A DNA stretch of 64,000 nucleotides from Hydractinia symbiolongicarpus (GCF_029227915.1 NC_079882.1:13540501-13604500), one strand, 5' to 3'. Positions 13,801 through 22,596 are shown, numbered from the stretch's first letter. Notes: a model not told the origin generated them from the letters alone. Program-made: numbers and translations.

Positions 13801-16800
13801 CGAGCAATTTATCGCTCACGTAAGAGACTATTTATCGGGAATTTTTAGAGATCCTACGATATATTTTTTTCACATTTTAAGAGAATCTACTAAATAAGCG
13901 CCACCAAAAACACAAAGCTTATGAAGAACGATTGTGTTATTATGAAGAACATGAGGTAAAGAGAACATTAAGGTCGGCTCCTTTCCTTCATGTTGACACT
14001 CTTATGCTCGGCTGGTGCATTACACTGAGACTCGAACGAAAAACGGAAGACCATTTGGAACCATGCCATAAGTCAGTCAGACCTTAATCGTCACAGAGAA
14101 TACTGCTCATGCAAGATAAATATAACCAGAACATGGGAGAGGTTAGGTGCGCTGTACCTTAATACAGCTTTCAGACGAATGTTCTTGTGATGTATACCAA
14201 AGCAAAAACATGTTGAATAAAGTTTTAAAAATATAGCCAAAAATCTGCCACCAATCATCGCATTCAACTTTGCACTTGTGGTTAATACGTTTTACAAAAT
14301 TCATTTTTATTGGGTTTCGTTTTAAGGCTGGCATTCCTGCATCTGCAGAAAGAAATTTTTATTTTACAGATCAAGCATGTGCATGTCGTAACTTTTTGTT
14401 TTACTGACCACTCACGCAAACTAATTTGCATGAGCTTTTGTGATCGCACATGGATTGCTCACGCAGATTAATTTACGTGAGCGATTTAGCGCTCGCGGGA
14501 GTAAATTTTCCTGACCGGGCCTGATACATACGCAAGATATACATACGCATAATGAATCAAAACAATTCTTTGAATTTGTTTCAGTTGCATGACAATAAGA
14601 ACGGTAAGTTAAAAAAGAAAATTGTTCTTACTAACTGATGAGAATACCTAAACAAAGGTATGGCCCACTATCACGAGGAGTTATTGATTAGTCCGTGCTA
14701 GGACGGGGCCGAAAACTCCAATGACGGTTAGAAATCAACTGATGATCTCATTATTCAGTTAGTTTTCTAAAAGAACGAAACACAAATTGCCAATATCAAC
14801 ACTTATATATTGGTAGATAACCAGAGCAAACTACAACAACATGTTCGCTCGAACAAATTGAAACTAAACCAATTTGATCGTTCAATGTACGATGGGGAAA
14901 GCGAGAGGGAATAACACACTGATTTTCATACGTTCAATGTACGATGGGGAAAGCGAGAGGGAAAAACACTGATTTTCACACATTGCTCTATTACCAGAAG
15001 CAAATCATTTCAATGTGCTCAGCGTGATTGCAAAGATATAAATAGATTAGAATTACATTCAACACAAAAGAAAAATGATCTCCAGAATTGTGTTTAAGAG
15101 AAAGCTAGTAATATTAGCACTGGCAAGCAATAGAAAGTTAAAGCAATTTCACTGTGTGAAAAAAATTAAATCACGTAGTTGAGGTAAGATTACGTAGATA
15201 TAGGATCGTGCATGCAGTTATATTAATGTACGCATTTTATCCTGTTGGTACCATTTTCTTCATTGAATGTATAAACTTTAAATTTCACAATAAATGACAA
15301 AATATAATAAAACTTTTCACATAACCCGCACCACATTATTCCCACACCAACGGTGGAAGTCGTAAAAATGAACTTATAACCCGCGGGTTATATACCGGAA
15401 AATACGGTAGGTTAATTTGGAATCATTTTTTCTTCATTATTCAAAAAGTAAAATTAAGTTAAATAGCTTTTTTTTTTTTAAATTATCAATTCTTTTCACA
15501 GTCTATAACACTTTCCATTTTCAGTACAAGGATGAAAATTTGTCCATGACTAAACATGGAAAGGTATCGATAGACTTTGTTCAGCCTTTTTGCCAACTTT
15601 CTCTCACACAAGGCTGTTTGTTTTGTTGAGGTTTTGATTCTTTGTTGAGGTTTTGATTCTTTGTTTTTGTCTTCAAAAATCGAACTATTTAGTCGAAAAG
15701 TTCGAATTTTATTGACTAAAGTTGAAGAGGGAAGGAAAAGTTAGAGCTTTTGAGAGAAATTCATCCAAGGGACCAAAAAATATTTTCAACTAAGCCAGAT
15801 TTTTGAGTTTTTGAGTGTATAAGCATTATAAATAAAAGAAAGACAAAGCAATAATTTTATAAACCCTATTGTTCAAATAAGTAACACGGGCAGTCACACC
15901 ACTGGGTTTCAGGTTTTTTTGCACATTTCTTGCAAAACAACTACTTAACTGATTCTTTTTCTATAAAAGTTGGACAATTTTATTTGTAAAAGATTAAAAA
16001 ATTTATCATGTTTTCCACTGAATTCTGCCAATTCTGTTTATTGGCTAAAAAGCTCTAAGGGGCTTACCCTCGCCCACCCAAGAAAATCAGTTGGAGAAGA
16101 AGCTCAGAGGTCAACTCTGAAAAATGCTGTTCCTGTGGAAATATTTTTCATCTTAAATGCCTTACAGACAGAATAGATGAAAACATAGAGAAATTTTACT
16201 GCAGCAAATGTATCCTACCAGATGAACCGAAAATTCTGTATACCTTTGATCCTGTTATGTCAGACTCCATTGCAAAGAGAGGCATGAAATTTCTACATCA
16301 AAACATAAATGGGATCTGCGGAAGTTGGATATTATAAAATCTTTCTTATCCGACGTGAAAAACTGTTTTCATATTGTTAGTTTCTCTGAGACACACACAA
16401 ACAACAATGTATTGAATTCGGAGCTATTTGTCCCAGGGTATGTACTTGAGAGAAAGGATCGCGAAAATGGTCATGATGGAGGTGTTTCTTTTTATATTCA
16501 GGAAGATTTACAATATCGCAAAAGTTGTGATTTAGAGATCGATGGAATAGAGTTTTTGTGGATAGAATTATTTATTCTGAAATCAAAATCTTTGTTACTC
16601 TGCTCAGCTTATCGACCCCCGGATTCCTCAAAGTTTCTTGATAAAAACTTCATCTCAAAGTTTGATAATATGTTGGATACAATATCAGTCAAAAATAAAG
16701 AAACAATTATATGTGGTGATTTCAATTGTGATTATGATCTCCCAAGAGTACACTCTAACATAAAAGATCTGGTTAAACTGTATAACTACAGTCAGGTCAT

Positions 16801-19800
16801 TAAATCGCCTACACGCATTTCAAAAGAAAGTAGAACACTAATTGATTTAATTTTTACAACCAATAAATTAAAAATAAACCACTCTTTGGTGTACACTAAC
16901 TCTCTCAGCGATCACTGCCTAATCGGATCTGCCAAAAAGCAAACTGTAAACGCTATCCTCAAAAGAACATCAAAGCACAGGATTATTCAAAATACAACAA
17001 AGAAGATCTACAGAATGAAATTCGCAACGTACCATGGGAGGATTTTTAACTGTCACTAACTTAAACCAAGCATGGAACTTATTCAAATACTACTTATCAA
17101 CCGCAATCAATAAACATGCGCCACTTAAAGAAAAAACTGTACATGGAAAATCCAACCCCTGGATAACCAGAGAAACCAAAAACTTAATGAATACGCGTGA
17201 TTATCATCATCGCAGTTTTAAACGATCAAATTCTACTGGAGATTGGGAAAGTTATAAATCTTACCAAAACTCTGTAACCAATCACATTAGTGTTGTAAAG
17301 GCACACCGCGTTCGTGCTGTTCTGAAAGAATCTTCAGCAAATCCAAGAGATTTTTGGAAACAAATTAAGTCGTGCTACCCTACTAAAAATTTGTCAAGTC
17401 CGAGCAAAACATTCGTAATCAATGGAACAGTAACATTCAATATTCGATCAATTGTGAACAATTTTTGCTCTTTTTTCACCAAAGTTGGTTCAAGTCTCAT
17501 GAAATCATTAATAACCAACTTTACTTGGAAACTGTTCAACATACATAATTATATGTGCACGATTAATAAAAGGAATGTATTATTTAAATTTCAACCAGTG
17601 ACAATTAATCAGGTGAAGAGAGTACTAAAATCGGTTAAAACAGCTAAAGCTGCTGGTATTGACACTATCCCTGGTAGGATAATTAAAGACATCTCAAACG
17701 AACTAGCTGCACCTGTCATGCAGCATTGCAGCCCAGTGTGGTGTTGTAGTTGGAAAGTGGCCTTGTGGAGTTTGCAGGAAATGGGTTAGAAGTAACTCAA
17801 TTTTTTGTCAGACTAGCAAGCATGGGTACATAAGAATTGCAGTAGTATATATTGGTGGAAGGTTAAGAGCTGACATTCACTTTGTATGCAAGCGTTGCAA
17901 AGGTGAGATTATAGAGAATGAAGTATTTTTTCAGCTTTAATGATGTACAACCTCTGAACCCCTTGACCTCTGGCTGAATAATAACAAAATGACTATTAAT
18001 ACGGACAAAACTGAAACAATCTTTTTCGGCAACCACAGCCAGTTAAAAAAAGTTGAGAACAAAACTATCAACTATATGGGTATTCCTTTGAAGAGGAGCG
18101 AAAAAGTTAAATATCTTGGGGTAACATTTGATCAAAAAATGCAATGGGAAAAGCACATTAATGACATAAATAGAAAAATACTAATTAAATATTCTAAAAT
18201 TAGAACCATTGCATCCTGTTTAACACCTCATACAAAAAACCTTTTAATTAATGCACTTGTCATGCCATATTTCAACTACTGCTCCTCGGCATGGGCTTGT
18301 GCCACCCAAGGTAGATTGGGAAAACTAGAAAAACGATTAAAATGTGTCTGTAACTTTCTTGGGAAAGAGAGGGAATATTCAATGAATAATTTACTCATCA
18401 AAAACGATGCCATATTAGTTTTCAAAGCCATGAATCACATTGCTCCTGATTACATGCGCTCAAAATTCCTTTTGACAAAAAACTGTCATAATCATCAAAC
18501 AAGAGGAGCTTCAAAAAACAGGTTCACACTTCCCTTGGTCAACACGGAATTTGGCAAAAAAGCCTTCCCATTTAGAGCTGCAAAAGTGTGGAATAATCTT
18601 CCAGACCAAGTGACCTGTGATGGAAGTCTGCTTTCGTTTAAGACTTCCATCTCGAATGTATTTGGCAAATTCTAATGGAGATCACTTTTTAACTTTTTAA
18701 TTTTTGTTTTTATTCTTTTTCTTTTCAATTTTCACAGATTATAAATGTTACTATGTTTGATTGAGCTGAGGCAGTCTAAGGTTTATCATTTTTTGTTTCT
18801 TTTTTGTTCTAGTGGCCCCCAGTGGAAACAATCCACTAACTATAGGTTTTTGTGATTTTCTGGGCTAGCCACTTTAAATATTTATTATTATTATTATTAT
18901 TATTATTACAACAGTGGCTCGTTAGAGATAGTTGAGAACTTCTGTTACTTAGGTAATATGTTGGGCAGTGAAGGGGTGTTGGAAGAAGTGTTACTTGCAG
19001 GATAGGTTCTGCTTGGAAAACGTTCAGAGAGTTACTTCCTTTGTTGACTAGCAGAGGCTTGTCAATTGAAATAAAAGGTAGGTTGTATGAGCCCTGTATA
19101 AGAAGTTTTATGTTATACGGTAATGAGACATGGGCAGTGAAGCAGGAAGATCTTGACAGTTTAGAAAGGAATGATATGAGAATGGTTAGGTGGATGTGTT
19201 ACGCCAGTCTGAGAGACAGAAAGAGTTCAGATGAGCTAAGAAGCAGGCTAAGTATCCATAGAATTAAAGATGTTATCCAGATAAGAATATTGAAATGGCT
19301 GGGGCACTTGGAAAGAATGGAGGAGGATAATTGGGTAAGAAAGTGTAGAGACTTGATAGTTCCTGAGGAAAAGCGCAGAGGCAGACCGGGAAAGACTTGG
19401 TAGGAGGTTATAAGGACAGACTTGATACAGAGGAAGTTGAGTTTAGATCTAACACAGTCTAGGTCAGATTGGAAGAGGATCATTAATATACCCTGTCCAA
19501 CCCATGGTTTTTGTTTATTCTCACATTGTTAGTTACTCTGTGATGTTTTTTTATTATAGCTAAGTAAGATTTGTTGTTCCACAACAACAGCTCAATTAAG
19601 GGCTATCTAGCTCTGCTTAGCTACAGTACAGTCTGAATGTAATCTACCGCGTACACGCTAATGTCACACCTTTGCGTGGAGGACAGCAGTCGTTTGTCTT
19701 TTGTTATAATTGAATCCCTTAAGGGCTTTGCGAGTTTATATTTGCGTGTTAAAAAACAATGCGCTCTTGAAGAAATATCAGAGCAATTATATTTCTTGTA

Positions 19801-22011
19801 ATAGCGAGATGCATTGTGTAAATGTATTGATAAGCTATTCCCTTAAGTACTAGCATGAAGTAAGTAAATAATAAAAATCTTTCACAAAGTTTTATAATAC
19901 ATTGCGTGAGAATGTATTGTTGATTTAATTAATTAAAAGGATTCCAGCGCGTTTAATTTAAAAAACATTGTTCGAAGCATTGTTCACAACTACTAAATGA
20001 CTCGCGCGTTTTTTTATTAAAAGAATACAACTACGGTTTATTTTTGTAAAACAAATGGTGTATATTCTAAAATAAATACAATATATACATTTCTTGATGA
20101 AAACATTTCCTTCTTAACAAACAACGTAAAATAATCCTTCCGCATACTTTTTTATTGAAACAAATAAAAACATTTCTATCGCTGCTTTTCATTTTTAAAC
20201 TTTTAAAATGCAAGCTACAAAAAACATTTCTATCACCGTTCTTCTTTTTTAAACTTTTAAAACGCGATCTAAAAAATCCTTTCTATCGCTGTTCTTCTTT
20301 TTTAAACTTTTAAAATGCGATTAAAAAAACATTTCTATCGCTGCTTTTCGTTTTTAAACTTTTAAAATGCGTTTTAAAAAAACATTTCTATGGCCCTTCT
20401 TCGTTTTTAAACTTTTAAAATGCAATCTAAACTTTTATATTTAATTACTGCAATTAAAATTTTCAAAAGAGTTCGTGCAATATAGATTGCTAAATTGATC
20501 TTGCAACCCATTGTGATTAAACAATCGATCGCATGGGGTCATTGTTTATCAGCGAGGCAATTATTTCCTTAAAAAACAAAAGCTATTGCAACGTTATTGT
20601 TCTATGTACCTATTAATGCGAGTTCCGCGTCTGCAGTAGATTACATTCAGACTGTACTGTAAGAGAGAGCTTGGTGATATATTTGTTAGCATTTTTGAGC
20701 TTATTCAGTACAGCTAATAAATTTACATTGTAATGGTAAAATCCTTTAACTTTTCTACGTAGACATTGTTTATATTTTTCTTTTATTTTTGTTTCTCAAA
20801 GATTTTTTTGGTGTAATTTGACGAACAACTAGAAAAATTATCCTAACACGTACAGTTAATTATTACAAAATATTATTGGACAAAATAACAATCAAAACCT
20901 TTTCTTTGGCATGATTGGATCAGAGTAAGCAATCCAGCTTCTAGAACTTTAGATTTAAATGAATGCACCCTGTTCCAGGGACGTGCCTCAGTACAATAGC
21001 CTGAATAGCTATTGTGTCTCTTTCTCTTTTATTTATATCTCTATGGCTTGAGTTATAGAGACTTTTGAGCCTAAAAGGGGTTTGTGGTTTGAGGAACAAA
21101 TAAAAGTTTAACTGACCAAGATGTTTGACTTTTCGAGTAACCCAGTTATCAAGAATCAACTGTATATAATTCACGCTGTTAAAAAAAAATTCTTGTTATT
21201 ACTTTTCTTGAAAAACATACAAAAAACACAAAATTAAGTTGCTTATTTAACAAATAAAGTGTGAATTACAAAATTAAGTTTTGTTTTGCATAAAAATTTC
21301 TTTCCCTAAGGCAAACAGTAAATGTGCTACATGACATTCATCTAATGGCCATTCAATTAAAAGATGATAAATTATGCTGACAAACCATGGTTTTATTATC
21401 ATGCAAATGGTGACAAAAACAAAAAAATTGTGTACTTGTGTTTGAGATGCATCAGAAGTATTTAATACTTTATCCATTAAACTAACACAAATCACCATTT
21501 CGCTCTCATTAATACACTCCATTTGAAGCAGTTGAACGCATAGCTTAAAAATATCTTTGAATGCAATCTCATCTTCACATTTTCGTGTCTTCTGTTCAAA
21601 AGTGCTCACAATGCTTAAAGTCAAATTTAATGCTTTTAGAAATGACTTTTCTGGTGCACCGTCATGAGCCAACTTGAGAACACCATTCAGCATATCTACA
21701 CAACATTTTAGTCCATTCGATCTTAAATTGTCCAATAAGCAGCATTGCTTCAACACAAGCAATGATGTTGCTTTAAACGTTTTACCATTCAACTTGTGAT
21801 AGTTTTGAAAGCAAACTTTAAATAACACATTCTGTAACCATTGCACACCATCAATTGAGATGTGCTTTGTTTCCAAAACTTTCTTTGTAAACAGTGATAA
21901 CAAACCAAACTTCTCTTTTAAGTTGATCTCATTGATTTCAGCATTAGCTAGCTCCAACAAAACTTCATCAAGAGTTTCTTGATTAGAAACAGTAACATCT
22001 GTGGAATTCAT
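1434..22011 (-). CDS. TARBP1: TARBP1 homologue, tRNA 2'-O-methyltransferase, split gene (3' end off window)
   Basis: Minus-strand multi-exon gene. The C-terminal exon (1434-1895) carries a SpoU/TrmH-type SAM-dependent RNA methyltransferase domain with motif 1 'NLGGLCRTSEIFGVG' and motif 2 'LILGNEK'. A long alpha-helical, HEAT-like region lies upstream, as in animal TARBP1 and yeast Trm3, which methylate the 2'-O of G18 in some tRNAs. Exons 11927-12274, 11690-11762, 7161-7477, 2059-4642 and 1434-1895 join with matching phases (0, then 1+2, 0, 1+2) and GT-AG borders. Together with the 5' coding sequence they encode roughly 1450-1500 residues, close to the roughly 1600 of vertebrate TARBP1. The last SpoU motif lies beyond the left edge. 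Introns are loaded with transposons. Family assignment rests on the SpoU exon and overall architecture. The 5' exon joins are uncertain. Confidence 0.85.
2059..4642 (-). CDS. TARBP1: TARBP1 large central exon, helical repeat region
   Basis: A single 2584 nt exon, open throughout. On the minus strand the acceptor 'tttgttttag' precedes 4642 and the donor 'ttag|gtataa' follows 2059. It encodes about 861 residues rich in Leu, Ile, Phe and Cys, with amphipathic helices typical of the HEAT/armadillo-like N-terminal part of TARBP1/Trm3. No catalytic motif is seen. The methionine at 4600 is internal: 14 in-frame codons precede it after the splice acceptor. The plus-strand ORF at 3381-3764 is a shadow. 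Confidence 0.85.
4898..5255 (-). repeat. Dispersed repeat family A, one and a half units
   Basis: Begins with 'ctagtcagtaaggcctgtgg' followed by the palindrome 'gtggaaaaatccac', then a body with 'gatgacgtctgcaaggac' and 'attgaaacgcggatcaaaaa'. The body's second half recurs at 5140-5255. Related copies are at 6735-6890 and 9237-9490. The head is also shared with 9766-9915, 22874-22996 and 51040. Orientation is arbitrary. It has no coding potential and is probably a short non-autonomous element. Confidence 0.7.
5278..6098. mobile_element. Probable MITE related to the element at 19624-20659
   Basis: The right end 'ggactgtactg' followed by TA resembles the end of the 19624-20659 element. The interior (5590-5950) is a series of about 55 bp repeats around 'cgcttttcgttcttaaactt', the same motif found inside that element. 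The left end is only weakly matched ('cagtactg' after TA at 5276-5277), so the left boundary is tentative. Confidence 0.5.
5590..5950. repeat. Internal tandem repeats, about 55 bp, 7 copies
   Basis: Repeats of the form 'cgccgcttttcgttctta' then 'aaactttaaaaatgcgatct' occur near 5604, 5660, 5715, 5770, 5822, 5872 and 5930. They are divergent copies of the array inside the MITE at 19624-20659. Confidence 0.8.
6118..6500. repeat. AT-rich short direct repeats ('catacgaatttttttaaa')
   Basis: About fifteen imperfect copies of a 20-25 bp unit 'actcatacgaatttttttaa' or its variant with 'gaatttaattta'. No ORF. Probably a degenerate minisatellite. Confidence 0.75.
6735..6890 (-). repeat. Dispersed repeat family A, partial copy
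   Basis: Shares 'cacttaggcagaagaa', 'caatgacatcagcaaggac' and 'gttgaaacgctgatcaaa' with 4898-5150. It is truncated on both sides. Confidence 0.65.
7161..7477 (-). CDS. TARBP1: TARBP1 exon
   Basis: Minus-strand exon with acceptor 'tatattatag' before 7477 and donor 'agtaag|gtatat' after 7161. It encodes 'LRLLHYSWLLILLRRALL' and on to 'PDWKYIFVHLLRNLQPVF', ending 'CFCSK'. I chose the acceptor at 7477 over the AG at 7471 because only it keeps frame with the upstream 11690-11762 exon (1 nt + 2 nt) and with the downstream exon (phase 0). No catalytic motif; it is part of the helical region. Confidence 0.82.
7478..8033. other. TARBP1 intron, AT-rich, nothing recognised
   Basis: Sequence between the exon and the TTAA element. 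A short palindromic AT run lies at 7480-7515. Short ORFs here lack coding character. Confidence 0.5.
8034..9012. mobile_element. Non-autonomous DNA transposon with TTAA target duplication
   Basis: The terminal inverted repeats 'GGTTACTGTAAAG' (left) and 'CTTTACAGTAACC' (right) match over 13 bp with more matches inside. They are flanked on both sides by TTAA (8030-8033 and 9013-9016), the duplication typical of piggyBac and Kolobok superfamilies. There is no transposase ORF in the 979 bp. An internal inverted pair of 'ggttcccgg' lies near 8590 and 8715. Confidence 0.85.
9237..9490 (-). repeat. Dispersed repeat family A copy
   Basis: Starts 'ctagtcgattaggcacatgg', continues 'aaaaatccacttgg' and ends near 'ggtgacatcagcaaagtcac'. 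Same order of blocks as 4898-5255, but diverged. Confidence 0.65.
9766..9915 (+). repeat. Dispersed repeat family B copy
   Basis: The block 'gtatacgtctgtctgtcacg', then 'cgcagtagcgggacacacga' and 'aaataaaggacgggcgaacc', ends in 'ccatcgactagta'. It recurs inverted at 22874-22996. The terminal part matches the family A heads, so the two families share an end. The short ORFs across it are chance. Confidence 0.75.
9916..11689. other. TARBP1 intron, no supported feature
   Basis: AT-rich non-coding sequence. A small inverted repeat around 'cacacgcctaaacaaatc' / 'taggcgtgtgcgg' lies at 11258-11295. ORFs at 10316-10546 and 10971-11183 have no recognisable domain, splice context or similarity. Confidence 0.5.
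11690..11762 (-). CDS. TARBP1: TARBP1 small exon (73 nt)
   Basis: Minus-strand acceptor 'attttag' before 11762 and donor 'ttcag|gtttgt' after 11690. It encodes 'LHVIQPALSVFDDIFKASSL' followed by 'TENS'. It starts in phase 0 after the 11927-12274 exon ('FEETQ|LHVIQ') and ends with 1 nt, matched by the 2 nt at the start of 7161-7477. It is too short to appear as an ordinary ORF. Confidence 0.78.
11927..12274 (-). CDS. TARBP1: TARBP1 exon
   Basis: Minus-strand acceptor 'tttttttag' before 12274 and donor 'acacag|gtaaaa' after 11927. It encodes 116 codons in phase 0, starting 'ELWTCMLNFSEKNDVKRLF' and ending 'LILESFEETQ'. Helical, no catalytic motifs. The plus-strand ORF at 11853-12278 is its antisense shadow. 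Confidence 0.82.
13734..14523. mobile_element. Nested DNA element with CAGGCC...GGCCTG ends (hAT-like)
   Basis: The ends 'CAGGCCTGGTCAGGAAA' and 'TTTTCCTGACCGGGCCTG' are inverted repeats with one mismatch. CAGG-type ends recall hAT elements, but the expected 8 bp duplication is not clean: flanks share only 'acatac'. Sub-terminal blocks 'gcgatcgcacacgc' and 'gtgatcgcacatgg', and 'gagcaatttatcgctcacg' / 'gtgagcgatttagcgctcg', add internal symmetry. The core (13860-14050) recurs at 22313-22500, so a related element once lay there. Confidence 0.65.
14884..14985. repeat. Short tandem duplication, about 52 bp
   Basis: 'ttcaatgtacgatggggaaa' with 'gcgagagggaa' and 'cactgattttcat' appears twice in succession (14880 and 14932), with a 3 bp difference. 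It lies inside the TA-flanked element. Confidence 0.85.
15408..16089. other. TARBP1 intron, no supported feature
   Basis: AT-rich sequence between the TA-flanked element and the LINE. It contains a short direct duplication 'gttgaggttttgattctttg' near 15626-15662. No coding evidence. Confidence 0.5.
16325..17059 (+). pseudogene. LINE APE-type endonuclease fragment
   Basis: The open segment begins inside the domain; the true domain starts near 16270. Visible motifs: 'FSETHTNN' (catalytic Glu region), 'YRPPD', 'IICGDFNCDYD' (Asp/Asn metal and base contacts) and 'SDHCLIG' (terminal Asp-His pair). All key residues are present, but the ORF ends at 17059 and continues in another frame, so it cannot make a full protein. 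Confidence 0.85.
17034..17789 (+). pseudogene. LINE RT N-terminal part running into foreign sequence
   Basis: It continues the same LINE in a shifted frame: 'NPWITRETKNLMNTRD', 'NPRDFWKQIKSCYPTKN', and RT motif 1-like 'VKTAKAAGIDTIPGRIIKD'. After about 17720 the translation becomes unrelated ('CSPVWCCSWKVALW') and stops. At that junction a piece of a different LINE begins. Confidence 0.8.
17725..17950 (+). mobile_element. Fragment of a second LINE (zinc-finger region) inside the first
   Basis: Read in the right frame it gives 'WPCGVCRKWVRSNSIFCQ' and 'FVCKRCKGEI', a Cys-rich PHD-like finger that in another metazoan LINE group lies just before its reverse transcriptase. The companion 3' part of that LINE is at 18908-19500, so the two families interrupt each other here. 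Confidence 0.7.
17989..18675 (+). pseudogene. LINE RT C-terminal part
   Basis: Open for 228 codons. Contains 'KVKYLGVTFDQKMQWEKHI' (the conserved YLG block downstream of the RT active site), 'MPYFNYCSSAWA', and 'FRAAKVWNNLP' near the end, all typical of CR1/L2/Jockey-like elements. The upstream palm motif is absent, so this is a fragment. Confidence 0.85.
18908..19500 (+). mobile_element. 3' part of a second, different LINE
   Basis: Encodes 'GSLEIVENFCYLGNMLGSEG', then (19041-19403) 'YGNETWAVKQEDLDSLERND', 'MRMVRWMCYASLRDRKSSDE' and 'LKWLGHLERMEEDNWVRKC'. This signature belongs to the C-terminus of a widespread metazoan LINE group and is clearly unlike the first LINE's C-terminus. One in-frame stop near 19402 breaks it. 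The antisense ORF 19199-19483 is a shadow. Confidence 0.85.
19624..20659. mobile_element. TA-flanked MITE with perfect 24 bp inverted ends
   Basis: The ends 'CAGTACAGTCTGAATGTAAT' (left) and 'ATTACATTCAGACTGTACTG' (right) are perfect inverted repeats extending about 24 bp. Each is flanked by TA (19622-19623 and 20660-20661), as expected for Tc1/mariner. Length 1036 bp, no transposase. The interior (20160-20430) holds about five 60 bp repeats around 'ctatcgctgcttttcgtttt'. Confidence 0.88.
20160..20435. repeat. Internal 55-60 bp repeats in the MITE
   Basis: 'acatttctatcgctgctttt' followed by 'taaacttttaaaatgcgatc' recurs at about 20170, 20225, 20277, 20330 and 20390. Same unit as 5590-5950. 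Confidence 0.85.
21008..21175 (-). CDS. TARBP1: Candidate TARBP1 exon 2
   Basis: A strong minus-strand acceptor, 'tttttttttaacag', ends just above 21175. The sequence after it is open: 'VNYIQLILDNWVTRKVKHLG', 'LYNSSHRDINKRERDTIAI'. It lies only about 100 bp downstream of the first coding exon. The lower boundary is uncertain: phase-0 donors are possible near 21008 ('att|gtactg') or 20990 ('cac|gtccct'), either of which would join the 12274 exon in frame. It could instead be an unrelated fragment. Confidence 0.42.
21277..22011 (-). CDS. TARBP1: TARBP1 first coding exon
   Basis: Begins 'MNSTDVTVSNQETLDEVLL' at 22011 and stays open to a stop at 21277. I take 22011 as the start because it is the first ATG of the long frame and nothing coding-like lies upstream. 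The product is leucine-rich and helical, as expected for the TARBP1 N-terminus. The exact donor is unresolved: 'acacaa|gtacac' at 21436 would join the 12274 exon in phase 0, while other donors would be needed if 21175 is an exon. Confidence 0.75.
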
Positions 22012-22312
22012 TGTTATGATTTAACGTCCTATCTAAAAAAACATTACATTTACCCAAAAATCTTTAAACAAAATAATTTTTTTAATATAGACAAAATTAA
22101 ACCTAAGTTAGTTAATTTTCTGTTCTTTGTTTTAAAATTAGGAGTTAGGTAAACAATGTAAAAGTCACATTTCCAGACCTCCTACAGCTTTTTTGAAAAA
22201 AAATAGTATAAAAAGTATAAGAAAAATCTCAAAAAAAGTAAAAAAATAATTACCATAGGGCTGGACTTAAAAATATATTTGTTTAAAACATGTCTAAGAT
22301 ATATTTTTCTTA
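22012..22312. other. Upstream of TARBP1, possible promoter region, nothing defined
   Basis: AT-rich, with runs of A. No TATA or initiator element can be asserted. It is the only single-copy-looking sequence next to the TARBP1 start. Confidence 0.35.
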
Positions 22313-22500
22313 TATTTCAAGAGAATGTACTAAATAAGCGTCACCAAAAACACAATGAAGACCCACAATCAAAAAGGTCGGTGTTACTATGAAGAACGTA
22401 AGGTATAGAGAGAACACAAAAGTCAGCCCCTTTCCTTTATGCTGACACTCTTATGGTCAGCTGGTGCAAAACACTGAGACTCGAATGAAAGAAGGAAACC
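22313..22500. repeat. Partial copy of the element core at 13860-14050
   Basis: Shares 'ctaaataagcgtcaccaaaa', 'ttactatgaagaacgtaagg', 'ctttatgctgacactcttat' and 'ggtgcaaaacactgagactc' with the nested element at 13734-14523. Neither terminus is present, so it is a fragment. Confidence 0.75.
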
Positions 22501-22596
22501 ATTCCACCCCACGCTAAAACTTAATAGAAACAGATAGTAATACTAAACAGATAGTAATACTAAACAGATGGTAATACTAAAAAAACTATTTCTTTT

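Larger units (their letters stand above)
12623..15407. mobile_element. TA-flanked DNA transposon (Tc1/mariner- or pogo-like ends), non-autonomous
   Basis: Left end after TA: 'CCATGTTTTCCGTTATATAA'. Right end before TA, read inverted: 'CCGTATTTTCCGGTATATAA'. Both continue into 'cccgc'. The flanking TA dinucleotides suit a Tc1/mariner-type duplication. 'ataacccgc' is repeated many times just inside both ends (12640-12780, 15310-15385). No intact transposase is visible. An element at 13734-14523 is nested inside, and inverted sub-blocks ('cagtgtgttattccc' near 13518; 'gggaataacacactg' near 14908) lie further in. Confidence 0.75.
16090..18905 (+). mobile_element. CR1/L2-type LINE copy, broken (PHD finger, APE endonuclease, partial RT)
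   Basis: In order: a PHD-like zinc finger (near 16120-16225, 'KCCSCGNIFHLKC' and 'FYCSKC'); an APE endonuclease (16270-16990, with 'HQNINGI', 'SETHT', 'GDFNCDYD' and 'SDHCLIG'); a linker and the start of the reverse transcriptase (17034-17720, ending near 'AKAAGIDTIPGRIIKD'). There is then a foreign 17725-17950 segment, followed by the RT thumb and C-terminal region (17970-18675, 'MTINTDKTETIFFG', 'KYLGVTFD', 'YCSSAWACA'). The palm with the catalytic Asp pair is missing. The copy ends in an (ATT)n tail at 18880-18905, usual for this clade. Frame breaks show it is dead. It lies in a TARBP1 intron, antisense to the gene. Confidence 0.88.

Noticed and set aside
13726-14531. 8 bp duplication of the nested hAT-like element
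   Set aside because: Flanks share only 'acatac' in a locally repetitive 'acatac' sequence, so it is not decisive.
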